6,848 bases of DNA from an uncultured Eubacteriales bacterium (lineage in GTDB: Bacteria; Bacillota; Clostridia; Oscillospirales; CAG-272). Positions 1 through 6,107 of the stretch are shown piece after piece (positions within the stretch are counted from its first letter, which is position 1; the number at the start of each line of letters is the position of its first letter). The notes under the pieces were generated by a model. It saw only the letters and a list, made by a program, of their open reading frames with translations. It did no database searches and was not told the origin of the DNA. The position numbers were made by a program, and so were the translations under genes. The stretch spans positions 1 to 6,848 of the forward strand of contig CATWNM010000057.1 in NCBI GenBank assembly GCA_958352145.1, read 5' to 3'.

Positions 1-70
1 TTTATATTAATTAATTTTTCATATCTATATAACTTACATATTGAGATTTCCGCCGTTTTATTCGCGCTAT

Positions 71-111
71 AGAAAAGACTCATGGATAGGGAAAACCTAT
101 CCATGAGTCTT
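71..111 (-). terminator. Intrinsic terminator of the riboswitch expression platform
   Basis: A perfect 16-bp inverted repeat (75-90 with 96-111) encloses a 5-nt loop. Read on the minus strand, the stem is followed by TTTTCT, a short U-tract, so it is an intrinsic terminator for leftward transcription. On the plus strand the stem is followed by GTCATTTC, which is a poor terminator tail. The 5' arm of this hairpin (minus-strand CTCATGGA, 100-107) is also the 3' strand of the aptamer P1 helix, so the two structures exclude each other. No other terminator is visible for the gene ending at 265, so this hairpin may serve that transcript too. Confidence 0.85.
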
Positions 112-185
112 GTCATTTCATTCAAGCCAGGCAAAAGCCGAGTGTTGAACTTGAAGCGCAAGCGCGCCGACTACTCCCTCACGGA
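100..185 (-). promoter_or_regulatory. yybP-ykoY type (Mn2+) riboswitch aptamer
   Basis: On the minus strand, TCCGTGAG (178-185) pairs perfectly, with one G-U, with CTCATGGA (100-107) to form helix P1. Directly inside P1 the 5' strand runs into GGAGTAG (171-177) and the 3' strand is preceded by ACAAGA (108-113). This is the layout of the manganese-sensing yybP-ykoY family, whose signature is a conserved GGGGAGUAG next to P1 and a (G)AGA before the closing P1 strand. Internal helices are also present: GCGC/GCGC near 153-164, and TTCAAG/CTTGAA with an inner GGC-TTTT-GCC hairpin. The AACAC segment near 141-145 fits a conserved part of the family. Because P1 uses the terminator's 5' arm, ligand binding should prevent termination, giving an ON switch as known for this class. 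The target gene lies left of position 1; known targets are Mn2+ exporters such as MntP, TerC/Alx-like and UPF0016 proteins, and P-type ATPases. Confidence 0.83.
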
Positions 186-193
186 ACAACATA

Positions 194-222
194 AGTATAG
201 CACAAATTTTTGAGAGTGTCAA
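194..222 (-). promoter_or_regulatory. Sigma-A promoter of the riboswitch leader
   Basis: Read on the minus strand, TTGACA (217-222) and TATACT (194-199) are separated by 17 bp, with a TGC extended -10 just before the -10 box. The predicted start near 187 places the transcript's 5' end just outside helix P1 of the aptamer, as expected for a riboswitch leader. The promoter lies about 40 bp beyond the stop of the upstream same-strand gene, so the riboswitch locus is an independent unit. Confidence 0.88.
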
Positions 223-264
223 TCGTTCCAGAAAAATTTCCCTTTTTTCTTTTGCCAGGGCCGT

Positions 265-2241
265 TCATTTTTCAATTTTGCCCTCGATCGTTTTCAAACC
301 TTCTTCAAACACCGACCAGTCGGTATGCCAGCGCAAATTTTCCAATCGGAACGCGCAGGGCCATGCGGGCAGCCACTGAGAAGGACCGAACGGCTCAACG
401 CCGTGACGTCCCCAGCGGGTATGGAAAATCGCCTCATCCTGCGCCCCGGCCGGCCGAATCCGGCCGTTGATATACTGCGTACCGTCCGAGATACACTGGC
501 ATGCATTGCACCAAAACGCGGCCGCACGCTCGCGCCACTGAACAAAGCCCGTAAGTTCATAGAGCTTTAAAAACGAAAGAACATCGCGCAGCGCATATTG
601 GTCGAGCGCTTGGTGCGCAGTGGAAACCGACGTGGAGCCAAACGTATCATAATCCATCTTCTTAATCAGACAATCCTCCGGATACCGCACGGTAAAATGC
701 ATCATCCAGGTGCAAAGATACCATGCGATTTTCTCAGCCGCCCGGACGTAGCGTTCGTCGCCAGTCACGTCATGAAGCGCCAGCGCATCGCGGAGCAGCG
801 GACTCGAAGATTCCTTGTCGATGCAGTAAGTGTCCAGCGCCCCCGCCGTCGTAAAGCCGTCGCGCTCCAGCGCGCCGTAATAATAATCAAACGCGCGCAC
901 GGCGCCGTCGAAATATTTTTGCTCGTTCGTTTTACGATACGCGGTAATCAGCGGCAGAATCAGGAAACAGGCGATGGTTCCCTTTTTGGTCAGCACCTTG
1001 CCCGTTTCATCCCAAGACTTTGCAAAGGCACCGTCCTCGTCCTGATTTTCCAGAGCAAAATCGCAGATGCCGAGCGCCGCCTCCAGATACTCCGGCTTGT
1101 CAATCCCGGCTTTTTGAAGAAGATCGTACGCCTCAAAATACCCGTCGGCCGCGCCGCCGATGTTGCACGCGTCGTTCTGAAGCAGAATCTGCCCGTCGGC
1201 CGTGCGGCGGAATTTTTTCCCGGCAAAACCGATATGCGACTCATAGGAGCATTCGCCCATCTTCCATCTGTCCGGCTTATAGTCCGCCGGATACTCCCCA
1301 TAGCGCCAGTCGTCAAAATCAATGCGCGCGGCGACGTGCCCCGCCGGATACCGGCCAAATTTCAGCCAGCTGTCATGCGCTTCCAACGCCTGCTCCAGCT
1401 TTTCCCGGTCGCCGGTCTCAAGATAATCCCAAATAAAAGCGTTGGCCATCGACGCACTCTGCCCTACCCAGCTAATCTCATACCGGTGCGCCGTCTTTTG
1501 GTACGAGGTAAGTCCAAGGTGCCACTGCGCGCCCATCGTAAACGCAGCAAACCCGTTTTTCTCCCGTTCAAAAAGATACCGGCAGTATGCAATCGACAAG
1601 CGGTAAAGCTCTTTGGCGGAATATGATGGCTGGATCGCATGGCCGTAATAACGCCATGCGAAATCCAGAAGCGAAGCATAGCGGTGACGGGAACCGTCCG
1701 ACGGATACACCTGAAGAATTGCCGCAAAATCGCTGCGCGACTCCATATGTCCCTGAAACGCCTCGGCCCAGAAATGGCGCTGCAGCGTCTTTGGTCCCTC
1801 CTCTTCCGGGAACAGCAGCGCATGATGCTCCCCATCCTCCTCCAGATACAGCGAGCAAGCCGTGTTGTCATTTGCTTCTGCCATCAGGGCAAGACTGCCA
1901 AACGTGTTTTCGCTGTATGTACAGGATGGAATGGTACAGCGGTGAGAAGCAAACGTCCACGGCGTCCCGTCGCAGCGGTCACCCACATATTCAGGCGTCG
2001 TTCCCCAGCCGTTGCCGTTGTAGCTCACCGCCGGAATCATTGTAAAATCCGGTTTGCCGTATACGACGATTTCCATCCGCATCCGATCGACCGGCGCAGC
2101 GGTATGCCGTCTCCAGCGCCACGCCCCCGTTTCCAACGGCTCAAAGCTGTCTTCCGCCCCCTGGGCTGAAAGAATTTTGGCATAGGGTTTGCCGTCGATA
2201 CACAGCAAAGTCTCCTCGCCGTTTTGAATGATTTCAGTCAT
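265..2241 (-). CDS. Putative six-hairpin (alpha/alpha-barrel) glycosidase-like protein
   Basis: This 658-residue protein has no signal peptide or membrane segment, so it is probably cytoplasmic and acts on imported sugars. The start at 2241 is supported by GGGGGAG 5 nt upstream. Roughly residues 1-200 are rich in predicted beta strand and include a conserved-looking patch (SYNGNGWG at 73-80, CDGTPWTF at 90-97, HRCTIP at 100-105). From about 205 to 640 the chain shows repeated paired-helix units, for example ETGDREKLEQAL (275-286), TNEQKYFDGAVRAFDYY (438-454), TGDERYVRAAEKIAWYL (493-509) and TGFVQWRERAAAFW (564-577). That spacing is typical of (alpha/alpha)6-barrel glycosidases. Aromatic and acidic residues such as DFDDWRYGEY (308-317) and the C-terminal HTRWGRHGVEPFGPSQWLPAW (607-627) could line a sugar cleft. 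I cannot assign a GH family, catalytic residues or substrate. No transporter or sugar regulator lies beside it in the window. It has its own promoter at 2304-2332 and no obvious terminator of its own. Confidence 0.8.
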   Translation of the reverse strand: MTEIIQNGEETLLCIDGKPYAKILSAQGAEDSFEPLETGAWRWRRHTAAPVDRMRMEIVVYGKPDFTMIPAVSYNGNGWGTTPEYVGDRCDGTPWTFASHRCTIPSCTYSENTFGSLALMAEANDNTACSLYLEEDGEHHALLFPEEEGPKTLQRHFWAEAFQGHMESRSDFAAILQVYPSDGSRHRYASLLDFAWRYYGHAIQPSYSAKELYRLSIAYCRYLFEREKNGFAAFTMGAQWHLGLTSYQKTAHRYEISWVGQSASMANAFIWDYLETGDREKLEQALEAHDSWLKFGRYPAGHVAARIDFDDWRYGEYPADYKPDRWKMGECSYESHIGFAGKKFRRTADGQILLQNDACNIGGAADGYFEAYDLLQKAGIDKPEYLEAALGICDFALENQDEDGAFAKSWDETGKVLTKKGTIACFLILPLITAYRKTNEQKYFDGAVRAFDYYYGALERDGFTTAGALDTYCIDKESSSPLLRDALALHDVTGDERYVRAAEKIAWYLCTWMMHFTVRYPEDCLIKKMDYDTFGSTSVSTAHQALDQYALRDVLSFLKLYELTGFVQWRERAAAFWCNACQCISDGTQYINGRIRPAGAQDEAIFHTRWGRHGVEPFGPSQWLPAWPCAFRLENLRWHTDWSVFEEGLKTIEGKIEK

Positions 2242-2303
2242 ATATTCTCCCCCATCTCAGCGGCTAAAAACCGCCGTACTGTTCGCATTGCACATCTTTT
2301 ATA

Positions 2304-2332
2304 ACTATAACGCTGCACCGGCGGCAAGTCAA
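2304..2332 (-). promoter_or_regulatory. Sigma-A promoter of the glycosidase-like gene
   Basis: On the minus strand, TTGACT (2327-2332) and TATAGT (2304-2309) are spaced by 17 bp. The predicted start near 2297 gives a leader of about 56 nt. That leader contains a small GCGG/CCGC hairpin (2260-2263 with 2271-2274) just before the GGGGGAG ribosome binding site (2247-2253). Confidence 0.82.
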
Positions 2333-2382
2333 CAAGAATTTTCAGATTTGTTATTTTGTGTTTACTTTAGGGAACAACGTGA

Positions 2383-2407
2383 ACAGGAGAATTTCTTTTT
2401 CTCCTGT
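2383..2407. repeat. 9-bp inverted repeat between divergent promoters, possible operator
   Basis: ACAGGAGAA (2383-2391) and TTCTCCTGT (2399-2407) are perfect inverted arms around a 7-bp T-rich spacer. The repeat ends about 10 bp before the -35 box of the plus-strand lipoprotein promoter and about 50 bp from the -35 box of the minus-strand promoter. It lies upstream of both predicted start sites and has no T-run after it on either strand, so a protein-binding site fits better than a terminator. No regulator for it can be named. Confidence 0.45.
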
Positions 2408-2416
2408 CGTCGGGCC

Positions 2417-2444
2417 TTGAAAAAACAAAAGAATATGGTATAAT
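2417..2444 (+). promoter_or_regulatory. Sigma-A promoter of the lipoprotein gene
   Basis: TTGAAA (2417-2422) and a perfect TATAAT (2439-2444) are separated by 16 bp, with an extended -10 TGG (2436-2438). The start is expected near 2451, giving a leader of about 68 nt before the ATG at 2519. Confidence 0.85.
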
Positions 2445-2451
2445 TAATTTA

Positions 2452-2508
2452 AAAGGAAGCGGCCTTAGAATCAAAGCGTAAAACACGCTCCGCTTCAATT
2501 CGTCCTTT
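2452..2508 (+). other. Foldable 5' leader of the lipoprotein mRNA
   Basis: Three nested complementary segments can stack into one stem. AAAGGA (2452-2457) pairs with TCCTTT (2503-2508), AGCGG (2458-2462) with CCGCT (2490-2494), and AGCGT (2475-2479) with ACGCT (2485-2489). The outer strand ends exactly before the AGGAG ribosome binding site (2509-2513), so folding could affect ribosome access or mRNA stability. It matches no riboswitch class I know. Confidence 0.45.
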
Positions 2509-2518
2509 AGGAGTCGCT

Positions 2519-3502
2519 ATGAAACACCCGATTTTTATGTGTATCTGTTTGCTCTGCGTTCTCTTTGCGCTCGCCGGCTGCCAAGCCAGGACGGCCATGC
2601 CTCTCGACACGAGCGAAGAAAGCGCAAGTTCGGCAGATGACTCTGAACGCACTGAAAATACAAATGATTCCACCCTGACCCGCGACGGAGAGCAGATCAC
2701 GATCCGCAGTCTGGCGGATTGGGAAGAATTCAATTATGACGGCAATTTTTCGGACAATTGTCTGCTGTTCCTCTCGCACCTAATCGGAGAAGGCTCAGAC
2801 TTCATGGAATTCGATACGGTAAAAATCAGCGATTACACCATCGTACGCGATCCCAAAGCCTATGAGCAGTATCAACTCTATTTTGAATTTACCGTTTCCG
2901 AATCACAGTTGGATACGCTCCCCAAAGGCGCCTATCGCACACTGGTCAGCGATACCGTGGACTGTTTTGTAGAATTTTTAGACGAAGACCCGCGCGCCGG
3001 GCATCCAAAGGCGGAATTGCCCGAATCAGGAGAAAGATTTTATCAGATGCTCCAGACATGGATCTATTCGGCATACGGATGGGACTGCCCCGCCTACGGC
3101 GAAACGACGGATCTTGCCCTGCTGTGCAATTTTATCTGCCGGCAGTACGGTAATTCTTCCGAACTGGCATTTGAGGAGTTTCTGCGGCTCGCAAAAGAAA
3201 AATTCGGCGCTGTGCCAACGGAAGCGTCGCTTTCCGAACTGGAATCCCTGACTTACCTCCAAGACGGGGTACGCATGATCCAAAGCAGTGCGCTCGGCGG
3301 CGTATGCCGCTATGCGGTCACCGGATATAAAAACGAGAATGGGGTCCATTATCTGACCGTACAGTATTACGCCGAATGCAATGCGTTTATTCCATCATAT
3401 CTAGTCGAATACAAAATCACCGACGACGAAAAATGGCTCGGATATGAAATTTTGAGCAATTCCCCGTATAAACCTTACGGATTGCACGCGCGCTTCAGTT
3501 GA
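2519..3502 (+). CDS. Putative lipoprotein of unknown function
   Basis: This 327-residue protein starts at the ATG 5 nt after AGGAG (2509-2513). It has a short lipoprotein signal peptide: Lys2, a hydrophobic stretch at 5-19, and a lipobox LAGC (18-21), predicting processing and lipidation at Cys21 and anchoring on the outer face of the membrane. Residues about 26-58 are Ser/Thr/Asp/Glu-rich and look like a flexible linker. A compact mixed alpha/beta domain follows (about 59-327), ending in strand-rich sequence near 262-310 (VCRYAVTGY, VHYLTVQYYAEC, YLVEYKI). After the lipid Cys there are seven further cysteines (81, 149, 190, 203, 207, 263, 287), which is many for an exported Clostridia protein and leaves disulfides possible. 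I do not recognise the family and assign no substrate. It is monocistronic, with its own strong promoter, and is not obviously linked to thrS downstream. Confidence 0.85.
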   Translation: MKHPIFMCICLLCVLFALAGCQARTAMPLDTSEESASSADDSERTENTNDSTLTRDGEQITIRSLADWEEFNYDGNFSDNCLLFLSHLIGEGSDFMEFDTVKISDYTIVRDPKAYEQYQLYFEFTVSESQLDTLPKGAYRTLVSDTVDCFVEFLDEDPRAGHPKAELPESGERFYQMLQTWIYSAYGWDCPAYGETTDLALLCNFICRQYGNSSELAFEEFLRLAKEKFGAVPTEASLSELESLTYLQDGVRMIQSSALGGVCRYAVTGYKNENGVHYLTVQYYAECNAFIPSYLVEYKITDDEKWLGYEILSNSPYKPYGLHARFS

Positions 3503-3507
3503 ACCAC

Positions 3508-3537
3508 GTTTTTTTAAAATCTCATATTTAAAAAAAC
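3508..3537. terminator. Weak AT-only hairpin after the lipoprotein gene
   Basis: GTTTTTTTAAA (3508-3518) and TTTAAAAAAAC (3527-3537) form a perfect 11-bp inverted repeat with an 8-nt loop, beginning 5 bp after the lipoprotein stop. The stem has a single G-C pair and no T-run follows it on the plus strand. It may mark the 3' end of the transcript but is not a classical intrinsic terminator. A further 7-bp repeat, GCGTTTC/GAAACGC (3548-3554 with 3571-3577), lies just downstream and also lacks a T-run. Confidence 0.35.
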
Positions 3538-3613
3538 TTCTTGGGCAGCGTTTCCGCACCCGCGCACAAAGAAACGCGTCTGCGCCGTCTGAGCCGTATA
3601 CAAAAACTTTTTA

Positions 3614-3642
3614 TTGACATTTTACGTTTGCGATGTTACAAT
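3614..3642 (+). promoter_or_regulatory. Sigma-A promoter of the thrS T-box transcript
   Basis: TTGACA (3614-3619) and TACAAT (3637-3642) are spaced by 17 bp with an extended -10 TGT (3634-3636). Transcription should begin near 3649, giving a leader of about 295 nt that contains the T-box. Confidence 0.9.
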
Positions 3643-3649
3643 GATTTTG

Positions 3650-3910
3650 GAATAGAAAAAGGCTATGATGGAAAGAGTAACAGCCGCTGAGCATACAGAG
3701 AGAAAAGCGTATGATGAGAGCTTTTTATGGGAAACGTCTGTGAAAACCGCTCCGGAGCCGCCGGTGAAATTCATGAAGCCGCGCCGTATGTCTGCGTTAA
3801 AGACAAGGATTGATAAAAATCCATAAGTAAAAATTTAAGGTGGAACCGTGCGTCCTATGCACCCTTAATTTCTGTTTTTCACAGATGTTAAGGGCGCTTT
3901 TTCTTTTTTA
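3650..3910 (+). promoter_or_regulatory. T-box leader (threonine-specific) controlling thrS
   Basis: The T-box sequence AAGGTGGAACCGTG (3837-3850) is clear. The antiterminator is formed by TTAAGG (3835-3840) with CCTTAA (3863-3868) and GTGC (3848-3851) with GCAC (3859-3862), leaving the 7-nt bulge TGGAACC that receives the uncharged tRNA acceptor end. Upstream, Stem I has an AGTA on the 5' side of the specifier loop (3676-3679) and GAAA-ACC-G on the 3' side. This places the specifier codon ACC (Thr) at 3746-3748, followed by a purine as usual. An AG-rich segment with a hairpin AAAGC/GCTTT (about 3694-3725) fits the distal part of Stem I. Low charging of the threonine tRNA with anticodon GGU should stabilise the antiterminator and raise thrS expression. 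The A in TGGA predicts a U discriminator base on that tRNA. The specifier position was aligned by eye. Confidence 0.92.
3859..3909 (+). terminator. T-box attenuator terminator
   Basis: CCCTTAA (3862-3868) pairs with TTAAGGG (3888-3894), with an outer GC/GC pair (3859-3860 with 3896-3897) and an inner TCTG/CAGA helix. It is followed by a T-rich run (3898-3909). Its 5' arm overlaps the antiterminator strand, giving the usual either-or switch. Confidence 0.92.
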
Positions 3911-3943
3911 AAAAATTTATAAATATAAAGGAGGCTTTCATCT

Positions 3944-5710
3944 ATGAAAGTCATTTGCAACGACGGAACAATCCGTGAATGTACCGACGCCGCAGAAGAA
4001 CTGCATATCATCCGGCACACAGCCGCGCATATTATGGCGCAGGCAATCAAACGGCTGTACCCGCACGCGGATTTCGGTTACGGCCCTGCAACCGAAAAGG
4101 GCTTTTATTATGACGTAGATCTCGGGGATACAAAGCTGGACGACAGTGATCTTGCCGCGATCGAAAAAGAAATGCGCAAGATTGTCAAAGAAAATCTGCC
4201 GCTCAAAGCCTTTATCCTGCCCCGCAAAGAAGCCATAGAACTGATGGAAAGCCGCGGCGAAAAATACAAAGTAGAGCATATCGGCGATTTGCCAAAGGAC
4301 GCGGTAATCAGCTTTTATCAGCAGGGAGAATATATCGACATGTGCGTCGGCCCGCATCTGTGCTATACCAAGGCGCTCAAAGCCTTTAAAATCACACAGC
4401 AATCCGGCGCATACTGGAAGAACGATAAAAACAACAAAATGCTCACGCGCATCAACGGCATCGCTTTCCGCACGCAGGAGGAACTGGACAGCCATATTCA
4501 GCTGATGGAAGAAGCCGAAAAACGTGATCACCGCCGGATCGGCCGCGAAATGGGTCTGTTCATGCTCTGCGACGAAGGACCGGGCTTCCCGTTTTTTCTG
4601 CCCCGCGGCATGGCGCTGAAAAATGCGCTGATCGACTATTGGCGCGAAATCCATACGCGCGAACACTATGTAGAAGTTTCCACGCCTCTGATTATGAACC
4701 GGCAGCTTTGGGAAACCAGCGGACACTGGGATCACTACAAAGACAATATGTACTCCACCACCATCGACGACGCGACCTACTGTATCAAACCAATGAACTG
4801 CCCCGGCGGCGTCATGGTCTATAAAAGCGTGCCGCACAGCTACCGGGAACTTCCCATGCGGATCGGCGAACTCGGACTTGTACACCGGCATGAGCTGCGC
4901 GGCGCGCTGCACGGCCTGTTCCGCGTCCGCTGCTTTACGCAGGACGACGCGCATATTTTTATGCGCCGCGAACAGATCACGGACGAGATCATGGGCGTCG
5001 TGCACCTAATCAACGAGGTATACAATAAATTTGGCTTTAAATACTATATTGAACTGTCCACCCGTCCCGAAAACAGCATGGGCAGCGACGAAGACTGGGA
5101 AGCGGCGACCGAAGGGCTGCGCGGCGCGCTGGAAAAACTGGAACTTCCGTACACCGTTAACGAGGGAGACGGCGCGTTTTACGGTCCGAAAATCGATTTC
5201 CATCTGGAAGACAGTCTGGGCCGTACCTGGCAGTGCGGCACTATCCAACTCGATTTCCAGATGCCGCTGAACTTTGATCTCGAATACACGGACGAAAAAG
5301 GCGAAAAGCAGCGCCCGATCATGATTCACAGGGTCTGTTTCGGTTCTATCGAGCGCTTCATCGGCATCCTGACCGAGCATTTCGCCGGGAAATTCCCGGT
5401 TTGGCTTGCGCCGGTGCAGGCAAAAGTCCTGCTCGTCTCCGAAAAAAGCGCTGGTTACGCCCAGCGCATATACAATGCGCTGCGGGCGGCGCATATTCGC
5501 TGTGAAATTGACAACCGCAACGAAAAAATCGGCTATATGATTCGGGAAGCGCAGATGGTCGACCGCGTGCCCTATATGGTCGTCGTCGGGCAAAAAGAAG
5601 CGGAAGAAAACACCGTTTCCATTCGCAGCCGCGATACCGCGGAGACAACTACGATGCCGTTTGAAGAATTTCTGGCGAAAATCCAGCGTGAGATTCAAGA
5701 ACGTATTTAA
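3944..5710 (+). CDS. thrS: Threonine--tRNA ligase, short form without TGS domain
   Basis: This enzyme charges tRNA-Thr with threonine using ATP in the cytoplasm. The start at 3944 follows AAGGAGG (3928-3934) by 9 nt. An in-frame TAA at 3926-3928 rules out a longer protein, so the length is 588 residues against about 640 for the common form. The editing domain is present (about 15-180), with the metal-like site residues His25, His29, Cys134 and His138, matching E. coli His73, His77, Cys182 and His186. The class II catalytic core (about 190-485) has motif 2 with Arg315, the zinc ligands Cys286, His337 and His462, and motif 3 GSIERF (467-472, Arg471). The anticodon-binding domain follows (about 487-585). 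A constant offset of 48-49 residues from E. coli shows that the loss is confined to the N-terminal TGS domain. The gene is preceded by a threonine T-box and ends at a strong terminator. Confidence 0.98.
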   Translation: MKVICNDGTIRECTDAAEELHIIRHTAAHIMAQAIKRLYPHADFGYGPATEKGFYYDVDLGDTKLDDSDLAAIEKEMRKIVKENLPLKAFILPRKEAIELMESRGEKYKVEHIGDLPKDAVISFYQQGEYIDMCVGPHLCYTKALKAFKITQQSGAYWKNDKNNKMLTRINGIAFRTQEELDSHIQLMEEAEKRDHRRIGREMGLFMLCDEGPGFPFFLPRGMALKNALIDYWREIHTREHYVEVSTPLIMNRQLWETSGHWDHYKDNMYSTTIDDATYCIKPMNCPGGVMVYKSVPHSYRELPMRIGELGLVHRHELRGALHGLFRVRCFTQDDAHIFMRREQITDEIMGVVHLINEVYNKFGFKYYIELSTRPENSMGSDEDWEAATEGLRGALEKLELPYTVNEGDGAFYGPKIDFHLEDSLGRTWQCGTIQLDFQMPLNFDLEYTDEKGEKQRPIMIHRVCFGSIERFIGILTEHFAGKFPVWLAPVQAKVLLVSEKSAGYAQRIYNALRAAHIRCEIDNRNEKIGYMIREAQMVDRVPYMVVVGQKEAEENTVSIRSRDTAETTTMPFEEFLAKIQREIQERI

Positions 5711-5712
5711 AT

Positions 5713-5750
5713 GCAAAAAAGACAAGCCGCTCGAGCTTGTCTTTTTTTGC
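5713..5750. terminator. Bidirectional terminator between thrS and the XRE gene
   Basis: AAAAAAGACAAGC (5715-5727) pairs with GCTTGTCTTTTTT (5735-5747) around a 7-nt loop, with outer GC pairs possible. The arm contains an A-run on one side and a T-run on the other, so it works in both directions. It ends thrS on the plus strand and the convergent XRE gene, whose stop is at 5794, on the minus strand. Confidence 0.93.
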
Positions 5751-5793
5751 GCAAACTTTTGACGCGCACGCCTTTTGTCCTGCGCCAAACTTT

Positions 5794-6006
5794 TCACCGC
5801 CGCGGATATGGTTTCGTTTCGTCCGTTAAACCTAAAATATAATCGGTAGAAGTTTTGAAAATTTCCGCCAGCCGGATTAAAGCTTCAATCGGCAATTGCC
5901 GCTGACCGTTTTCATACTGAGAATACGTATTCTGCCGTATATTCAAAAGCGCGGCCAATTGCTTTTGCGTCAAATCCGCATCTTCCCGAAGATCCCGCAG
6001 GCGCAT
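5794..6006 (-). CDS. Small XRE-family helix-turn-helix transcriptional regulator
   Basis: This is a single-domain DNA-binding protein of 70 residues. I place the start at the ATG at 6004-6006 because GGAGG (6015-6019) lies 8 nt upstream. An ATG at 6030 is in frame and would add 8 residues, but it has no ribosome binding site and its extra codons cover the GGAGG. The fold is a standard five-helix XRE/Cro domain: LTQKQLAALLNI (12-23) and the recognition helix region RQNTYSQYENGQ (24-35), followed by PIEALIRLAEIFKTSTDYILGL (39-60). The short basic tail (TDETKPYPRR) carries no sensor or oligomerisation domain. It is divergent from a plus-strand promoter whose spacer holds a perfect 19-bp palindrome (6080-6098), the obvious candidate target. 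The same site also lies upstream of its own -10, so autoregulation is likely. Repression rather than activation is inferred from the operator position. Confidence 0.92.
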   Translation of the reverse strand: MRLRDLREDADLTQKQLAALLNIRQNTYSQYENGQRQLPIEALIRLAEIFKTSTDYILGLTDETKPYPRR

Positions 6007-6047
6007 CTGTCTCACCTCCACCGTTTTCATTTATTTTTTACTGTTTT

Positions 6048-6079
6048 ATTATAGAAAATCATCTGTAAAATATTGACAA
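6048..6079 (-). promoter_or_regulatory. Probable promoter of the XRE gene (good -10, weak -35)
   Basis: A perfect TATAAT is present on the minus strand at 6048-6053. The nearest -35-like sequence, TTGTCA (6074-6079), is at a long spacing of 20 bp, and 17-bp spacing gives only TCAATA. Weak basal activity or dependence on a bound regulator would fit. The palindrome at 6080-6098 lies immediately upstream. Confidence 0.5.
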
Positions 6080-6101
6080 ATATCACAAATTGTGATATGA
6101 T
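6073..6101 (+). promoter_or_regulatory. Consensus sigma-A promoter of the structured RNA
   Basis: TTGACA (6073-6078) and TATGAT (6096-6101) are separated by exactly 17 bp, predicting a start at about 6108. The spacer is almost entirely occupied by the palindromic operator, so the promoter should be strong when free and blocked when the operator is bound. Confidence 0.88.
6080..6098. promoter_or_regulatory. 19-bp perfect palindrome, probable XRE operator
   Basis: ATATCACAA (6080-6088) and TTGTGATAT (6090-6098) are perfect inverted arms around a single central A. The palindrome fills the spacer of the plus-strand promoter and overlaps its -10 box. A dimer of a small XRE protein typically binds a palindrome of this size. 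The divergent XRE gene 74 bp away is the natural candidate. No second copy was noticed in the window. Confidence 0.82.
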
Positions 6102-6107
6102 TCGTTC

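Noticed and set aside
598..1626. Long plus-strand open frame (342 codons) inside the glycosidase-like gene
   Set aside because: It is antisense to a gene with a clear promoter, ribosome binding site and folded-protein composition. Its own translation is Arg/Pro/Ile-rich with no recognisable domain.
3545..3583. Inverted repeat GCGTTTC/GAAACGC before the thrS promoter as a terminator
   Set aside because: No T-run follows on either strand and the loop is 16 nt. It is kept only as a mention under the AT-rich hairpin.
3938..5005. Long minus-strand open frame (355 codons) opposite thrS
   Set aside because: It overlaps the unmistakable thrS coding sequence on the opposite strand, a codon-bias shadow, with no family resemblance.
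5006..5797. Minus-strand open frame (263 codons) opposite the 3' part of thrS
   Set aside because: It is also a shadow of thrS, and it crosses the bidirectional terminator at 5713-5750.
5749..5797. Imperfect direct repeat (GCGCAAACTTTTGAC and GCGCCAAACTTTTCAC)
   Set aside because: There are only two short copies with mismatches, and the second one overlaps the XRE 3' end. No mobile element or att-like structure surrounds them.
6007..6030. Upstream ATG at 6030 as the start of the XRE protein
   Set aside because: No ribosome binding site precedes it, and the extra codons contain the GGAGG that is ideally spaced for the ATG at 6006.
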